A program made the position numbers and the translations under genes. From positions 124,001 to 188,000 of the forward strand of contig JACTVC010000005.1 in assembly GCA_018417955.1 (NCBI GenBank): a stretch of DNA of 64,000 nucleotides, given 5' to 3'. The notes under the pieces are model-generated. The model searched no databases and was not told the DNA's origin. It saw only the letters and a list, made by a program, of their open reading frames with translations. This document shows, one piece after another, positions 52,682 to 63,783 of the stretch (position 1 is its first letter; every line of letters starts with the position of its first letter). The DNA comes from Laccaria trichodermophora (lineage: Eukaryota; Basidiomycota; Agaricomycetes; Agaricales; Hydnangiaceae).

Positions 52682-55600
52682 ATGGGAGGGAGGTTTTGGG
52701 AAATAACCTCCCCAAATTCCTTACGCGACGCATTCTGTCCAGGCCTGAGGCCCACTAATTTGAATCTACGTGTTGACTTCTTCAAAGAGGAACATCGACG
52801 ATATGATGGGCATATGGGACCGTTTGATCCCACAGTGAACGCTCAACTGTGCTCTTCTGGTAAAGAGTGGAGAGCTCTGATAGTCTCACCCGCTGCGGGA
52901 CATCCGCGCGATTGCCCAGAATACGAATCGTTACTCAATTGCTGGAAAAGCAACAACCCTCCTGCCTTCGACTCTGGAAGTGTAAACCATAGCTACATCG
53001 ATCACTTGATCCGAGCGAATCAAGAGGTCGAACTACGGATGAAGGCCCTACATAACACCCATATAGACTATCACTTCTTCGACCCAGTCCACACTGCCTT
53101 GTGGAAACCTGAAATTCGTCCCTCTGTGCCATCCTCCGAATACATCGACTCTCTACGACGCCATAAAAGATTTTCTTTATTCCTCGACTTCACCGCAGAA
53201 GCCCAACGCGGCATCAAAGATAAACGAGCATTTATCGATTATGTGTCGCGACTTCAACAGTCAAAATTTTGGATGCCAGACCCAGACGCGAACGTTACGA
53301 TGGCTGATGATCGTTATGTCGGCGTTTGGTTGAACGGAATGGAAGAACGTCAAGCCAGATGGTACTTGAAGGAGGGAATACCGTGTTTTATGGCTAGGGA
53401 GGTCACTTCTAGTGAGCGCGCTAAACTCGCTGCTCCAGAAACGTTGATCGACTTCGCTGCGGGAACAAGCTCGTCATCGATACATTGGAACGTGAACGAG
53501 TACGATTCTCATGCCATAGCCAGAGGGGATCTGATACTGACGGACACTGCTCAATCTTTCGATCCCGGTTGGATCTGGCCCGTCATCTTGCCAAACGATG
53601 ACGATCAGGAACAGCCGAGAGAGGTAGTCAACTACGAACCACCTCCCTTGACCACGATGGTCGTCGACGCTGACAGGATACCTTGGATTAAACCCCCTCC
53701 CGTACAGAAAGCTGAACAGTCTCTCCCTGGCGCCCCTCCTCATCTACGGAAAACATGGCGGAAGTTCGTGGAGCAATACGATCCCGAGAATACATTCTAT
53801 GAAGTCTCCCCGAAAAAGGTTATCGACTACGGAACGCACTCCATGTTTGACCGAGAACGACGTTGGCAGATACTATTCCTAAGATCTCCTAAGGCCCCTC
53901 CAGGTTGCGTGTCGGATGTTAACGTGTTCGGACAACCCTGTCCGGAAGGAGTCTACAAGGACATGTCTAAGAAAAGGAGGAGGATGCGACGACCAGCCTG
54001 GATCTACAATCGCAAGGATCCCAAGACGGACGAAATAGGAAGAATAGCCCCCGTCCCTGACCCTAGAGATCTCCCGTCAATCAGGGGACCTCCTCCTCCT
54101 CCTCCCGCTCCGGACAGTGATGACGACGATGATGATGATTTTTACCCGAGTTATGATTTTGGAGCCCCTTCTGCTGTGGACGTTGAGGAGGTAGACAAAC
54201 GAAATCTTGAGAGCGCGACACCCGTCCCCGCAGCTCCAGTCACAGGACTTGATACCGCTGCCACTGGCGCGACCCCAAATCCTGTGCCTGTTTTAGAAGA
54301 TACTAGTCTCGCTCAGAACGATTCCCTAACGGTACCCTTAAACCCACGACAGTCGGATGAAGAGGTCTCGTTAGGAGAGGAAGATCCAGTACCAGAAGCC
54401 ATGGGACCTCAAATCCCGGCGGAAACGCAGGTAGACGACATAATAATGGGAGAGGATTTAACAGTCGCAGAAGACCCTCTGGAGTTCGCAACCTCGTGTC
54501 TAATAATTTACGGACTGCCGCTGTCGGAAGGTTTCGACTCTGTGAGAGCTACAGTCTCAGGTCTCGCCGCGCAACTCCAGATACTAGTATGAAGAATGTT
54601 CAGGACGAGCATTGGGCGAAATCAGAGTTTTTGGATGGAATTGGAATCCGTCGATCAAGCGCGACAACTATGCAACCTCATGCATCATCGTCGCGAAAAC
54701 GGGACTGAACTGTTAGTTTCTTATGCTAACTACGAAGACTACGTTGGAGCCTTAGAACGCGCAACTCACTCCTGGCCAACTCCACTGAGCAACAACTCTG
54801 TTCAAAGGCAACCAGTCACCACGAGCCTTCCCCCGTCCACTGAGACTCTTGCGACGAGTAGTCGAACGCGCCACCGTTCCAGGGAACGACGGTCTCCTTG
54901 CCCTTCGGAATTTACCCTTCGTGGTAGACGCTCACCGTCACGAACTCGATACCGTTCGCCCCCTCGACCTACGAATCCACGTCGACGTTACCAACGCTCA
55001 CCTTCGCCTTACTATCGACGCCGGTCGTCCCGTAGACGTTCAATTTCACCTCGACGGCGGCAACAGCCTTCACGTCCTTCGCCAACCTCTGAACGAAGAC
55101 CATCCCAGTCAAGTCCTACAGTGGCCGCTCCTCCTCAGAATGCTGAACTTATTCCTGATTCCCACGTTCCAGTCATCCCTAGCGTTCCAGCTGCCCTGCA
55201 TCTACCATCTGGCGCCCCGCTGCCCTTCGGTGCGAATATTGCCTTCATGTGGTCTCCATCAGGGAATACCTTGAGCCCCGTCCTGCTACAAGGGAACGCT
55301 ACAGTCCTGCCTTACCCCATCCCACCGTCCGGACCTACTCCGAGTGCCCTTCTGCCCTGGCCCATTGCCGCGACCTTACCCACAACCGTGACAGCAAGGA
55401 ATGAGTCCACTCCATCCCTGATGTCGCGCTTTACGGATAGGGTGGACTTACCGTCAAGTTCCTCTTCAGTGGCTGAAGCACGGCCAGCCCTTTTATCTAG
55501 GATAACGAACAACCTCGCAGCACGATTGCGCGATCCCGTTCAGTCCGTTCCCTTGTCATCTCGTCTTTCAGATCCTCGTGAGCTTTCTTCTCGACTATCC

Positions 55601-55942
55601 GAGGTTTCAGGATCTTCCCTGATGGATCGAATTAACACGGCCGAGCCCATGGACGTCGAACTTCCTTCTTCTACAATGGTCCCCTTGGACACCGAGGATC
55701 TTCACTCAGTCACTGATAACCTGATGGCCACTGGGCCACTGGTGTTAGATCCAGTACAATACGATAATCCGTGGAAGCCGGGCGATCCTGTCGACGAAGA
55801 TGATGATGAAGACGAACAGATGGAGGAAGTCAGTTGGAAGAAAACCAAGCGGGGACGACGTTCAGGGCGGCGTATACAGAACATCAGACGACGAGATGAG
55901 GAAAGGGAGGACCAAAAACGACGCAAACAGAGACGATTCTGA
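52682..55942 (+). pseudogene. ORF3 of Ty3-B: SR-rich, possibly RNA-binding protein in the env position (one TGA)
   Basis: One frame of 1087 codons beginning at an ATG, interrupted only by TGA at 54590-54592; an ATG follows two codons later. The N-terminal 330 residues look folded (Trp-rich, with NEYDSHAIARGDLILTDTAQ near 280). An acidic, Pro-rich linker contains a run of Asp. Around the TGA a segment resembles an RRM: LIIYGLPLSEGFDSV as first strand and helix, then SFWMELESVDQARQLCNLMH after the break. Next comes an Arg/Ser domain (54830-55120) with repeated SRTRYRS and RRSSRRRS words, like SR splicing factors, then a Pro-rich part and a basic C-terminus rich in Arg and Lys. No signal peptide or membrane anchor. 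The RRM and the role are inference. Confidence 0.65.
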
Positions 55943-55999
55943 ACCTGGCGAGCTTGATCTTCAAAAGTTTCTCTTTTTCTTGACGTTGCTCCAATCTCA

Positions 56000-56010
56000 T
56001 GGGGGGGCTT
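56000..56010 (+). promoter_or_regulatory. Polypurine tract of Ty3-B
   Basis: TGGGGGGGCTT directly before the 3' LTR. Confidence 0.8.
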
Positions 56011-56387
56011 TGTAACGGCGTAGGGACACCCCGAACTCTTGCATGACACTTGGAACACCGTATTTACTAGTATTTGTTCTTAGTTATAGAATGTTGCGTA
56101 CACTCTAGTGGACCTTACCTTTTACCACTAAACATTCGTATAACAATGTGGATTGGGTCACGGATACGGTTTACGGCTAGGCAGCCTTACGCCTCCCCTC
56201 CGGGATACCAGAGCCCCGCGTCGGGTGACAACGCTCCCGATCCGGGGTCACAGGATACCTTAGGCGCCCGCCTGTCATGCGGAACCGCGCCGTCAACCCT
56301 AATTCCCAATCACTACATTAACTCCGCCTCCTGCTCCGTACGCTCACGGACTCCTCAAGAAGTCCAGGACGATACTACGGTTTCACA
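56011..56387 (+). repeat. 3' LTR of Ty3-B (377 bp)
   Basis: Five substitutions against the 5' LTR. Contains the 5' part of the ORF1 frame as a non-functional stub. Confidence 0.95.
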
Positions 56388-56392
56388 GTCTG

Positions 56393-57027
56393 TTATAGGT
56401 GGCACTAGATGTGAAAAAGCTGAATTTTATCTCAAAAAGGCACTTTTTCACATTGCCAGACCTATTTAGGGGTTTTGTCAGGTTTTGTCATTAGCTCCTG
56501 TGACCTGTGACTTTGCCAGAATTTGTCGATTTTGGACCCCTTGTGATGCATGACCAACGAATTGATTGAATTGGTACAGTACTATCACTGACCTGTTTTG
56601 CAAATAATTCAACCAAAGCTTTGTAGAGCTCTAAGAAGTAGACCTATTCTCTCAATTCTTTTACCACTAGAAAGCCTTTGTTTCTGGCTTTTAGAGGATG
56701 CTTTTTCATATTTAACTCAGGTGGATAAGTGAGGAGCCAACATGAAAGAAAAAGTCACCTAGTTTTGCAATTTTTGTCATGTTCAAGTCATGCAAGAAGG
56801 TTCAGTCATGTGCTTCTTTGTATCATTAAGAGACTGAATTTGCACCTGATGCAATGATGGATTCTTGTTGAACGCACATCAGAGTTTAAAGTGCTTGCTT
56901 CAACTTGTCATGCTCAACTGTCAGGATTCCCTGTTCATCAAAAAAAAATTACATATGCTCTCAAAAAGTTAAAAAATGTTTACTATATATTTCTAGCTTG
57001 TCCTTGAAAAAAAAATGACAGCTCCCC
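56393..57027. other. Gene-free spacer
   Basis: Ordinary AT-rich sequence continuing the flank broken by Ty3-B. No gene recognised. Confidence 0.55.
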
Positions 57028-57035
57028 ATCAGGAT

Positions 57036-57616
57036 TAGGGCTGCGCACCATGCCTGTCATAGACAGGTCAACAGACAGGTCAACAGACGGGTCTGGCGGA
57101 CAATTACCTGTTCCGTTTGGGCTTACTGAATACCTGTTTTTATCTGTCACATGACAGCCATAATGGCTGTCAGACAGGTCATCAACACATTCTGTGATTT
57201 TACCCACAATTAACTGTACTATCTATTGACAATGTCTGAAGTGCTTCATTATTAGATTTTTGCATATCTCTATCACACTAAATGTCTCCAGGCAAGTTCA
57301 ATTGCAGCTCAAATACAACCAGAATGGTGCTGACTCATTGCAATTGAAACCCCATGAAAGGTCTATTCACACCTCAAGCTCATGATTTGCTGTTTGAAGG
57401 TGCAAATCTTTATTATTCATGCTTAATATCTCTTCTTACATCTACCAGGTACCCAAAAACAAGTGAAAAACTGTGAAAAAATATATATACAGTGAAAGGG
57501 TGGGCAAACATCTGTACAACCTATTTACGGCCGTTTTTTGCCTGCCTGTTCCTGTTCTGGCTTTCGAGTTGCAAATTTATGCCCGTTCCCCGTCAAACGG
57601 ACAGTGTGCAGCCCTA
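57036..57616. mobile_element. 581-bp non-autonomous hAT-like element
   Basis: TIRs TAGGGCTGCGCAC and, reversed, TAGGGCTGCACAC. It is flanked by the exact 8-bp duplication ATCAGGAT (57028-57035 and 57617-57624). A TAGGG start with an 8-bp duplication is the hAT signature. The left subterminal part repeats GACAGGTCAACA twice. No coding capacity. Confidence 0.9.
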
Positions 57617-57624
57617 ATCAGGAT

Positions 57625-57937
57625 TTGAATATTTTATGCAGCCAACATGGTGAGAAAGTGCAAGATTTTGGTATATATATATTGTAGCCTGTGTCATGTT
57701 ACCATCCAACTTCTTCAAGGAAAAAAGTATAGTGATTTGCAAAACTAGGTGACTTACAAAACTAAGCATGTGATAGTAACAGAGACTAGTGGCTGTGAAA
57801 TGACTAAGCAGCCACAAACATGGCAACTTTTGCAGGCCCCTGAAGCTCACGCCATTTCTTGTCTGCAACTTGCAAGTCTGTCTGTATATTCTAAACCAAC
57901 GTGATATTGATGCACTACATTGATCGGGGTAGCCTAG
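57625..57937. other. 3' flank of PEX6
   Basis: About 310 bp between the hAT element and the PEX6 stop codon; presumably holds the PEX6 3' UTR and polyadenylation region. No gene seen. Confidence 0.5.
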
Positions 57938-60900
57938 TTAAATATTTGCACCTTGAGAAAAGCGATGCTGGACACGAGCGTAGTGTTCCATTTCAGCCTG
58001 AGTAACACTCGGAACTAGAGTGACTAGGGCATTATCAAAGTCTACTTGTGAGACAGCCACCAGTAAGTCATCAGGTGATGCAAGTTCAGACAGAAAATAT
58101 TGCGGGGTCATTGGATAGGGATGTTGACCCCAACTTTCTGGTACTTTGTTCATGCCGGCTGAGAGAAGTACGTCAATAATAAAAGTGTAAAAAACTTCTG
58201 CATTGACCTACCTATCTTGGACTCCAAAAAGTCTGCTTTGCGTAACATTGCATTGAGCATCGCATCCGAGCAAAGAGCATAGAAATCAGCCCCGGTGTAG
58301 TTAAAGGGGCACTGCTCCGCAACGCGACACAAGTCTACATCTCGATCAAGTCGAAAGTTCCTCGTCAGGGCTTCAAGAATATTGACCTGGGCGTGGTGGG
58401 ACTCGCTCACACCCAGATAGAGCAGACGATCAAATCTATACTCATTATTAATGTGCTCGAGAAGAGTCAAGAAAAGATTGGAGACGAACCTTCCAGGTCG
58501 TAAGAGGGCAGGATCGAGGAGATCTGGTCGATTTGTCGCACCAATGACAAAAACATCTGCCCCAGCCTTGCCACCAGACATCCCATCCAATTCAGCAAGC
58601 AGCTGGCTTACAATACGATCCATGACCCCGCCGGAATCACCCTGGTTACCTCGTTTAGGTGCGACGGAGTCAAGTTCATCAAAAAAGATAACGCATGGTT
58701 TTGCATCTCTGGCACGTTGAAACACTCGCCTTACGTTCGCCTCCGATTCTCCGATATACATGTTCAAGAGTTCAGGTCCTTTGACAGAGAAAAAGTTGAG
58801 GGAGCAAGAGGTAGCAACCGCTTTGGCAATCAACGTTTTCCCAGTCCCAGGCGGACCATAGAGCAAAATCCCTAAAAGGCGTCATCGGAATGTAGCATCG
58901 TAGAAAAGAAACGTTTACGCACCAGACCTCTTCTTGATTCCGTCAGAGAAAAGTTCAGGATGGTCGAGGGGCAACTGTATGGTGTCCAGGATATCAGACT
59001 TCACGTGTGCCAAGCCACCGACGTCATTCCAGGAGACATTGGGAATTTTCGGAGCACCGATGCTTTCTGAGTAAGACTCCCTAGCCTTTCCAAGAGCAAT
59101 TTCAAAATCTCCAGCCGTGAGCGGAATGTCCGCCATATCCAAGTGATCTTCGTCGCAGTCTCTGATTTGAAGTCAGCCTGCAATATCAGCTCCTCATAAA
59201 TAACTAGCGCCGCACATTGCTTTCATGATGCGTTCAATGGACCTTGATTTCGCCCGAGTGACCAGATCTGTGAGGTCAGCTGCGACCAGCGCGGCGGTTT
59301 GCGTTGCAATGTTTACCAAAGACACATCTGGGGCAAGAAAAGAGTTCTGGAGCAAGGATCTTAGAATCTCAAGACGTTCTCGTTCGTTTGGAGCCTTTGA
59401 GTAGGTCAGTTCTTTGACTATCTTCGTATACCAGTTGGCACTAGCCTCGAAATTTATCTCATGTTTGAAACAAGCAAGTATCCCGAGGGGAACACTGGCG
59501 GGTTCGCACGTCGTTCCGAGAACGATGGCCGGGTAGCCAGTGGCCCCCCAGCTTTTTCGAACACCGTCAATACCTTCCCGCAATATAGTCAACACATTCG
59601 GCTCTGCATGATATACGAGTTAGTCCTAAATCACAAATTTAGCGAAGCGTTACCTTTATTGGGTTCAAGTGCTTGCGTTGTTTGAGACAACGCTTCCAGA
59701 TGCCGTAGCACCACTATACAGGGAGTGCAAGCCTGCGCTTGATCAAAACGTGTTCGAAGGAAACCCTCTGTTTCAGCCTTACTCTCGCCTAAAATGTCGT
59801 AGCAGTCAATCTGGTAAAGAATCACGCTATTAGAAAGGAAACACGCTGGTATTATAAACATACCTCAAACACATGCATTCCCAGCCGCTGAGCTACCCAA
59901 GAGGCGGTTGTGAACTTTCCAATGCCTCTGGCACCCTTAAGCAAGAGGGATAGCTGTAAATCGTAGTCAATGGCTGAGCGAGCCAAAGCTGCTGAAGATA
60001 GAGAAAAGATCTTTCCGAAAGGGGCGGAAGGACGAAGCAAATAAGAAGATTGTTTCACTAAAGCTGAGAATATGGCTCTAGGAATGGCTTGATCTATAAG
60101 AGGTTGGTGAGTGCTTTGTAATTTGAGAAGCGACCGTACCCCAATCCAGGTAGCCCCCTATGTCCGGTATTCTCATATGCTCCAGTCCTGTTTGCACAAC
60201 GCGAGTCGCAGCAGTGTCGACCCAACAGCCAAGTTCACCTAAAGTCGACCCGAGGTAAATGTCCTCAGGCTGGGAACTCAGATCCTTTCCCAGGACGTCG
60301 TATTCGACATTAGTAACAACAAAGTAGACGACCTCGTTGGGTCGAAGGACAGTTCCTGGATAACTGCCATGTCCATTTTTAGAGTTTTAATCGTTCACCT
60401 ATCATTGGTAAACTCACTCGTGATCAGTCTCAATTTGATGATCTCCCGAGTCTATTTGTCTGGCCGAACGGGATAAATCTGTGTCAATGGGAACGCCAAT
60501 AACGTCCCCTCGCTTGATTAACCGCCGCGTAACTTCGAAGTAGCCCTTTAAGGAACTCAAAAACAAGTCCTGATAGGCTCTATTAATGGACAGTGGTGAC
60601 GCTACTCGAGCGACAATCAAGGTGCGAGCAGTAGGGATGGGAGGCTGGTAAGATCCAAAGGGACTGGGAAGAAGATATATTGTCGTTAAAGGTCGGAATA
60701 TAGCATCCGAATCGGGATACATGTTGTGCAACAGCACGGGAGATATCGACATTTGACCTCTATCGCCTTGTATAAGCCATGGCAAACACAAACAATATAT
60801 GGAAATCTTACATTGACGTAACTAGAATGTCGTTGGCAATTACGCGGACAAGTCGCAGCCTCGATGGATCAGCACCAGCCACGGCCTGCGAATCGGGTTA

Positions 60901-61941
60901 GTTGAAAGTCGAGATAGATAACCGCAATCGTTACCCAGTCACCATTGAGAATGCCAATCCTGGCTAAGTCTGCAGTTCGTAAGTACACAGTGCAATTATC
61001 TTCTAAAAGGCCAGTCGCTGATGAAACCGGCTTGAAGCTGTGTCTTTCAGACTTCAATCCTACCTGGAAAGTATTGTGGATATCTTGCGGTGAGCGACCA
61101 TCCAAACCTTTCAAAGACGCAATGAACGACGGCTTCAGGAATGAATTCGCAAGAAAGCTTTCGTCGATTTCGATACCATCCGAATCTCCACATGTGGGTT
61201 TGACAAACTCGGAGGGTTGTTGGTTCATTGGTTCCAACAGGGTTACTATGAGCTTTGTGGTATTCTTCTCCGCATATCCCTGCAAAACGGGCTGCAGCAT
61301 TGTAAGTCGGTATTGAACAGTTTCCAGCGTTGCCGGGGGAAGGTCATTGACTGTAATTCCGAAGGAATGAACATCCCCGTAGCGCAAGATGGGGCGCGCA
61401 TCCGAGAACCAGCTTTCGAGAACAGAGTCTCGCCTCGAAGCAGCCAAGTACGATTCTTGGGATAGCGCGGTGACGATTACTTCCGTCAGTGGAACAGGCC
61501 TGACTGATAGCACAGAGAGAAATTCCCTATTAGCGGGATTTTCCAGAGCGTCCCTTGAAAATATGTGGCTATAAGTCATTAACCACGCCGGAGGGATAGC
61601 CAAAGCATCCTCATTAATCTATACTGCACGAATCAGCTAGATGTAAGAGACTATCGGTGAAGCAAAAAACAAACCATTTGGTCGAGAATCGCCCAACACG
61701 AAACAGAGCTCAAAAGCGATGGGTTGGTTGGATATGGGCGGATAGGCGCAATTGAAATGCAAGCTCGGGTGATATCGTTTGAAGCGAATTTGGTCCAGAG
61801 CTTCGAACCGAGAAAAACTGTCTCTTTGTCGACATGGCCTAGCGCGCTAGCTTGGGCTCGTTGTGTTCCGTTCGCTCGTTGCTCCGGCTTGACAATAAAT
61901 GTGCAATGGGCTGGTGCGGGGCGATTGAAGAGCAAACTCAT
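57938..61941 (-). CDS. PEX6: Peroxin-6, AAA ATPase for peroxisomal import receptor recycling (12 exons)
   Basis: With PEX1, Pex6 forms the ring ATPase that pulls ubiquitinated PEX5 out of the peroxisome membrane. My exon model: 61941-61675, 61618-60935, 60885-60812, 60759-60418, 60363-60140, 60093-59864, 59810-59654, 59603-59216, 59161-58923, 58871-58490, 58435-58212, 58158-57938. Phases agree throughout and give 1143 residues, a normal length. The D1 ATPase is degenerate: its P-loop (584-591) reads GARGIGKF, with Phe where Ser/Thr is required. D2 is complete: GPPGTGKT at 874-881, Walker B VIFFDE at 929-934, and the [15 protein letters not shown] region. The long near-identity of D2 to known Pex6 ([20 protein letters not shown]) separates it from Pex1 and Cdc48. 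Least certain are the donor GTGCGG after 59216 and the first exon. Confidence 0.93.
58436..58489 (-). other. 54-nt in-frame intron in PEX6
   Basis: Donor GTTCGT, acceptor TATAG. Length is divisible by three and it has no stop codon, so retention would add 18 residues inside the D2 second region of homology, between PGR and FDR. The family reads straight across this point. Confidence 0.8.
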
Positions 61942-62002
61942 GGCAGGGTCAGAGTGTCGTGTTTACATAATACTAAATAATCTAAACTTTTTCCTCACTG
62001 AC
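61942..62002. promoter_or_regulatory. Divergent PEX6/GAR1 intergenic promoter
   Basis: Only 61 bp separate the two start codons. It is AT-rich with ATAATACTAAATAATC in the middle, a possible TATA-like element. Either the UTRs are minimal or the promoters and 5' UTRs overlap the neighbouring coding sequence. Confidence 0.6.
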
Positions 62003-62806
62003 ATGAATCGTGGTAGCTCAAGGGGTGGCTTTGGCAGAGGTGGAGGTCAGTTTTGTACCCCATTCGCTGATACAAACTTTGCTTCTAACGTTTTTTTCAC
62101 AGGCAGGGGTGGTGGGAGGGGCGGCTTCCAACAGCGCGACTTCGGTCCCCCAGACCAAGTTTTGGGTACGCTCACAACTATTTTCATTCCCTGCCCTCAT
62201 TCATCGTACTTTGAATAGAAATAGGGACATTCATTCATGCTGTTGAAGACGAAATGCTTTGCTCATCCTCGACGACCGACAAAGTTCCGTATTTTAACGC
62301 CCCCATTTACTTGCAGAACAAATCCGTTATTGGAAAAGTCGATGAAATTCTTGGTCCTGTGAATGAGGTATATTTTTCAATCAAGATGGGTGAGGGAATG
62401 GTTGCAAGCAGTTTTAAGAAAGGTGACAAGGTCTATATTGGTGGAGACAAGCTCCTGCCCATTGAACGGTTTCTCCCAAAACCAAAAGTAGTTGGAGGTT
62501 CGCGTTTTACTTCATCTAAGCTCTCTCCTTTCTAAACCCCGTCGTATAGGTGTTACGAGTGAGCCAACAGCCGCGACTATTATCTCACATGCTCATTTTT
62601 GAATAGAACGAGGTCGAGGTCGCGGGGGACCTGGAGGCCGTGGCGGAAGCCGTGGAATGCCAGCCGGGAGAGGTTTTCAACGAGGGGGCGTTCGTGGTCG
62701 TGGAGGCTCAAGAGCCGGCTTTGGTGGTAACCGTGGAGGTGGTTTCAGAGGCAATGCTGGTGGACGAGGTGGACGAGGAGTGCGTGGTGGTGGCTTTCGA
62801 GGTTAA
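62003..62806 (+). CDS. GAR1: H/ACA ribonucleoprotein subunit Gar1 (4 exons)
   Basis: Core protein of box H/ACA snoRNPs in the nucleolus, where with Cbf5 (dyskerin), Nop10 and Nhp2 it makes pseudouridines in rRNA. Exons 62003-62045, 62103-62165, 62225-62497, 62607-62806; phases agree and give 192 residues. Short N-terminal RGG region (about 1-25), central Gar1/Naf1 beta-barrel from residue 36 ([48 protein letters not shown]), and a C-terminal RGG domain (127-192) such as [13 protein letters not shown]. Length and order match yeast and human Gar1. Introns of 57, 59 and 109 nt. It diverges from PEX6 and converges with the next gene. Confidence 0.95.
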
Positions 62807-63033
62807 CATTTGTAGCTCAACTACCCCACAACCTAATGGCTTCCATTCACTTTCATGTACACTTCGAAAAAACAACTTGCAAATGTATAGACCATCAATG
62901 GAAATTTATTGAGTTTACCTTGCTATTCGTACAACAAAAGCGAGAAGCATCAATCATTTCATGGTTTTAGCACATTAACTTCGGCTGTGGCAGACCTTAC
63001 TCTCTCTGCCCGGTCTTGTTGCAATGCAATGGT
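62807..63033. other. Convergent 3' intergenic region
   Basis: 227 bp between the GAR1 stop and the stop of the MIS14-like gene on the other strand; both 3' UTRs must lie here or overlap. Confidence 0.6.
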
Positions 63034-63714
63034 CTAAAGTGAAAGGTCAACCTTGCTATCACTGATGAGGGGAAACTTCAGTGCCTGGTCAAGTTCCTCG
63101 AAAAGAGCAGAAGTCTTTGAGATAGCCTCCTGAATGTGTTGGAAACTCTCTAACAAAACTGTCATTTATATTGGGCCAAAAAGAAGGTGAAACGATGCGC
63201 ACCCCCAGTTTTGAGCAGAACCTCCTCTCCAAGATCATCTAAAGGTTCTGTTATCTCTGGGTCGTTTGCCCGCTGCCGATCCAAGATGGATGATATCGAG
63301 GTTCCAAGCTCAAGCGGGACGTTGCGTCGCGTCTCCGCAATGCGCCTATGCCATTGTAACCGCGTATCGGCTAGCGACCATATGCGACGATCCAGTGCCT
63401 CGTCAAATGGCTCCATATCTGCAAGTTGTGTCAGCAGGCATAAGAGCGAAGGAGGAAGGGTGCACACCGCCTTTGTCGTTGAGAGCCTCGTAGTTATGGC
63501 CATTGACACGTAAGTTGGGTTGGGCCGTACTGAAGGATAGATCAATGAATTGATTCATATGGGAGAGGAGCGTGTCTTGTTCATCACCGAGACTGGTGGC
63601 ACCAATCTGAGCCTGTAGGTGAGCTAAAGCCGCGTTCTTGCAATTAGATCGCAACCTCTGCCAGTCCTGCACGGTATCGACGGAAACTCGAGGAATGTCC
63701 TCGCGGGAGTCCAT
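63034..63714 (-). CDS. Probable kinetochore protein Mis14/NSL1 (3 exons)
   Basis: Mis14 (Nsl1) is a subunit of the four-protein Mis12/MIND complex that links centromeric chromatin to the Ndc80 microtubule binder. Exons 63714-63468, 63418-63203, 63158-63034; phases agree and give 195 residues. It is mostly helical: an N-terminal helix with DWQRLRSNCKNAALAHLQAQ, then EPFDEALDRRIWSLADTRLQ and RIAETRRNVP, which resemble the Mis14 pattern of an acidic proline-containing turn followed by heptads and an Arg-Arg-x-x-Pro. The C-terminal exon continues the helix. No catalytic motif. It is slightly shorter than most fungal Mis14 proteins. The assignment is from recalled family pattern, so another small coiled-coil protein is possible. 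Confidence 0.6.
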
Positions 63715-63783
63715 CTACGAGGAAGAATGAAAGGTTGTTGTTGGATTCCTGCTATAGATATACATTGAATTGACATTCGTAAA

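Larger units (their letters stand above)
43402..56387 (+). mobile_element. Ty3/Gypsy chromovirus Ty3-B (young, nearly intact)
   Basis: 12986 bp with 377-bp LTRs that differ at only five positions (four of them CpG transitions) and a 5-bp target duplication. Order: LTR, ORF1, ORF2 (Gag-protease-RT-RNase H-integrase-chromodomain in one frame), ORF3, polypurine tract, LTR. At 13 kb it is roughly twice the length of compact fungal chromoviruses, because of ORF1, ORF3 and a long Gag. ORF2 is uninterrupted and keeps all catalytic residues I checked. ORF3 has one TGA. It could therefore be active or very recently so. Confidence 0.95.

Noticed and set aside
52682..55942. Envelope gene
   Set aside because: No signal peptide, transmembrane segment or glycoprotein-type cysteine pattern; Arg/Ser-rich instead.
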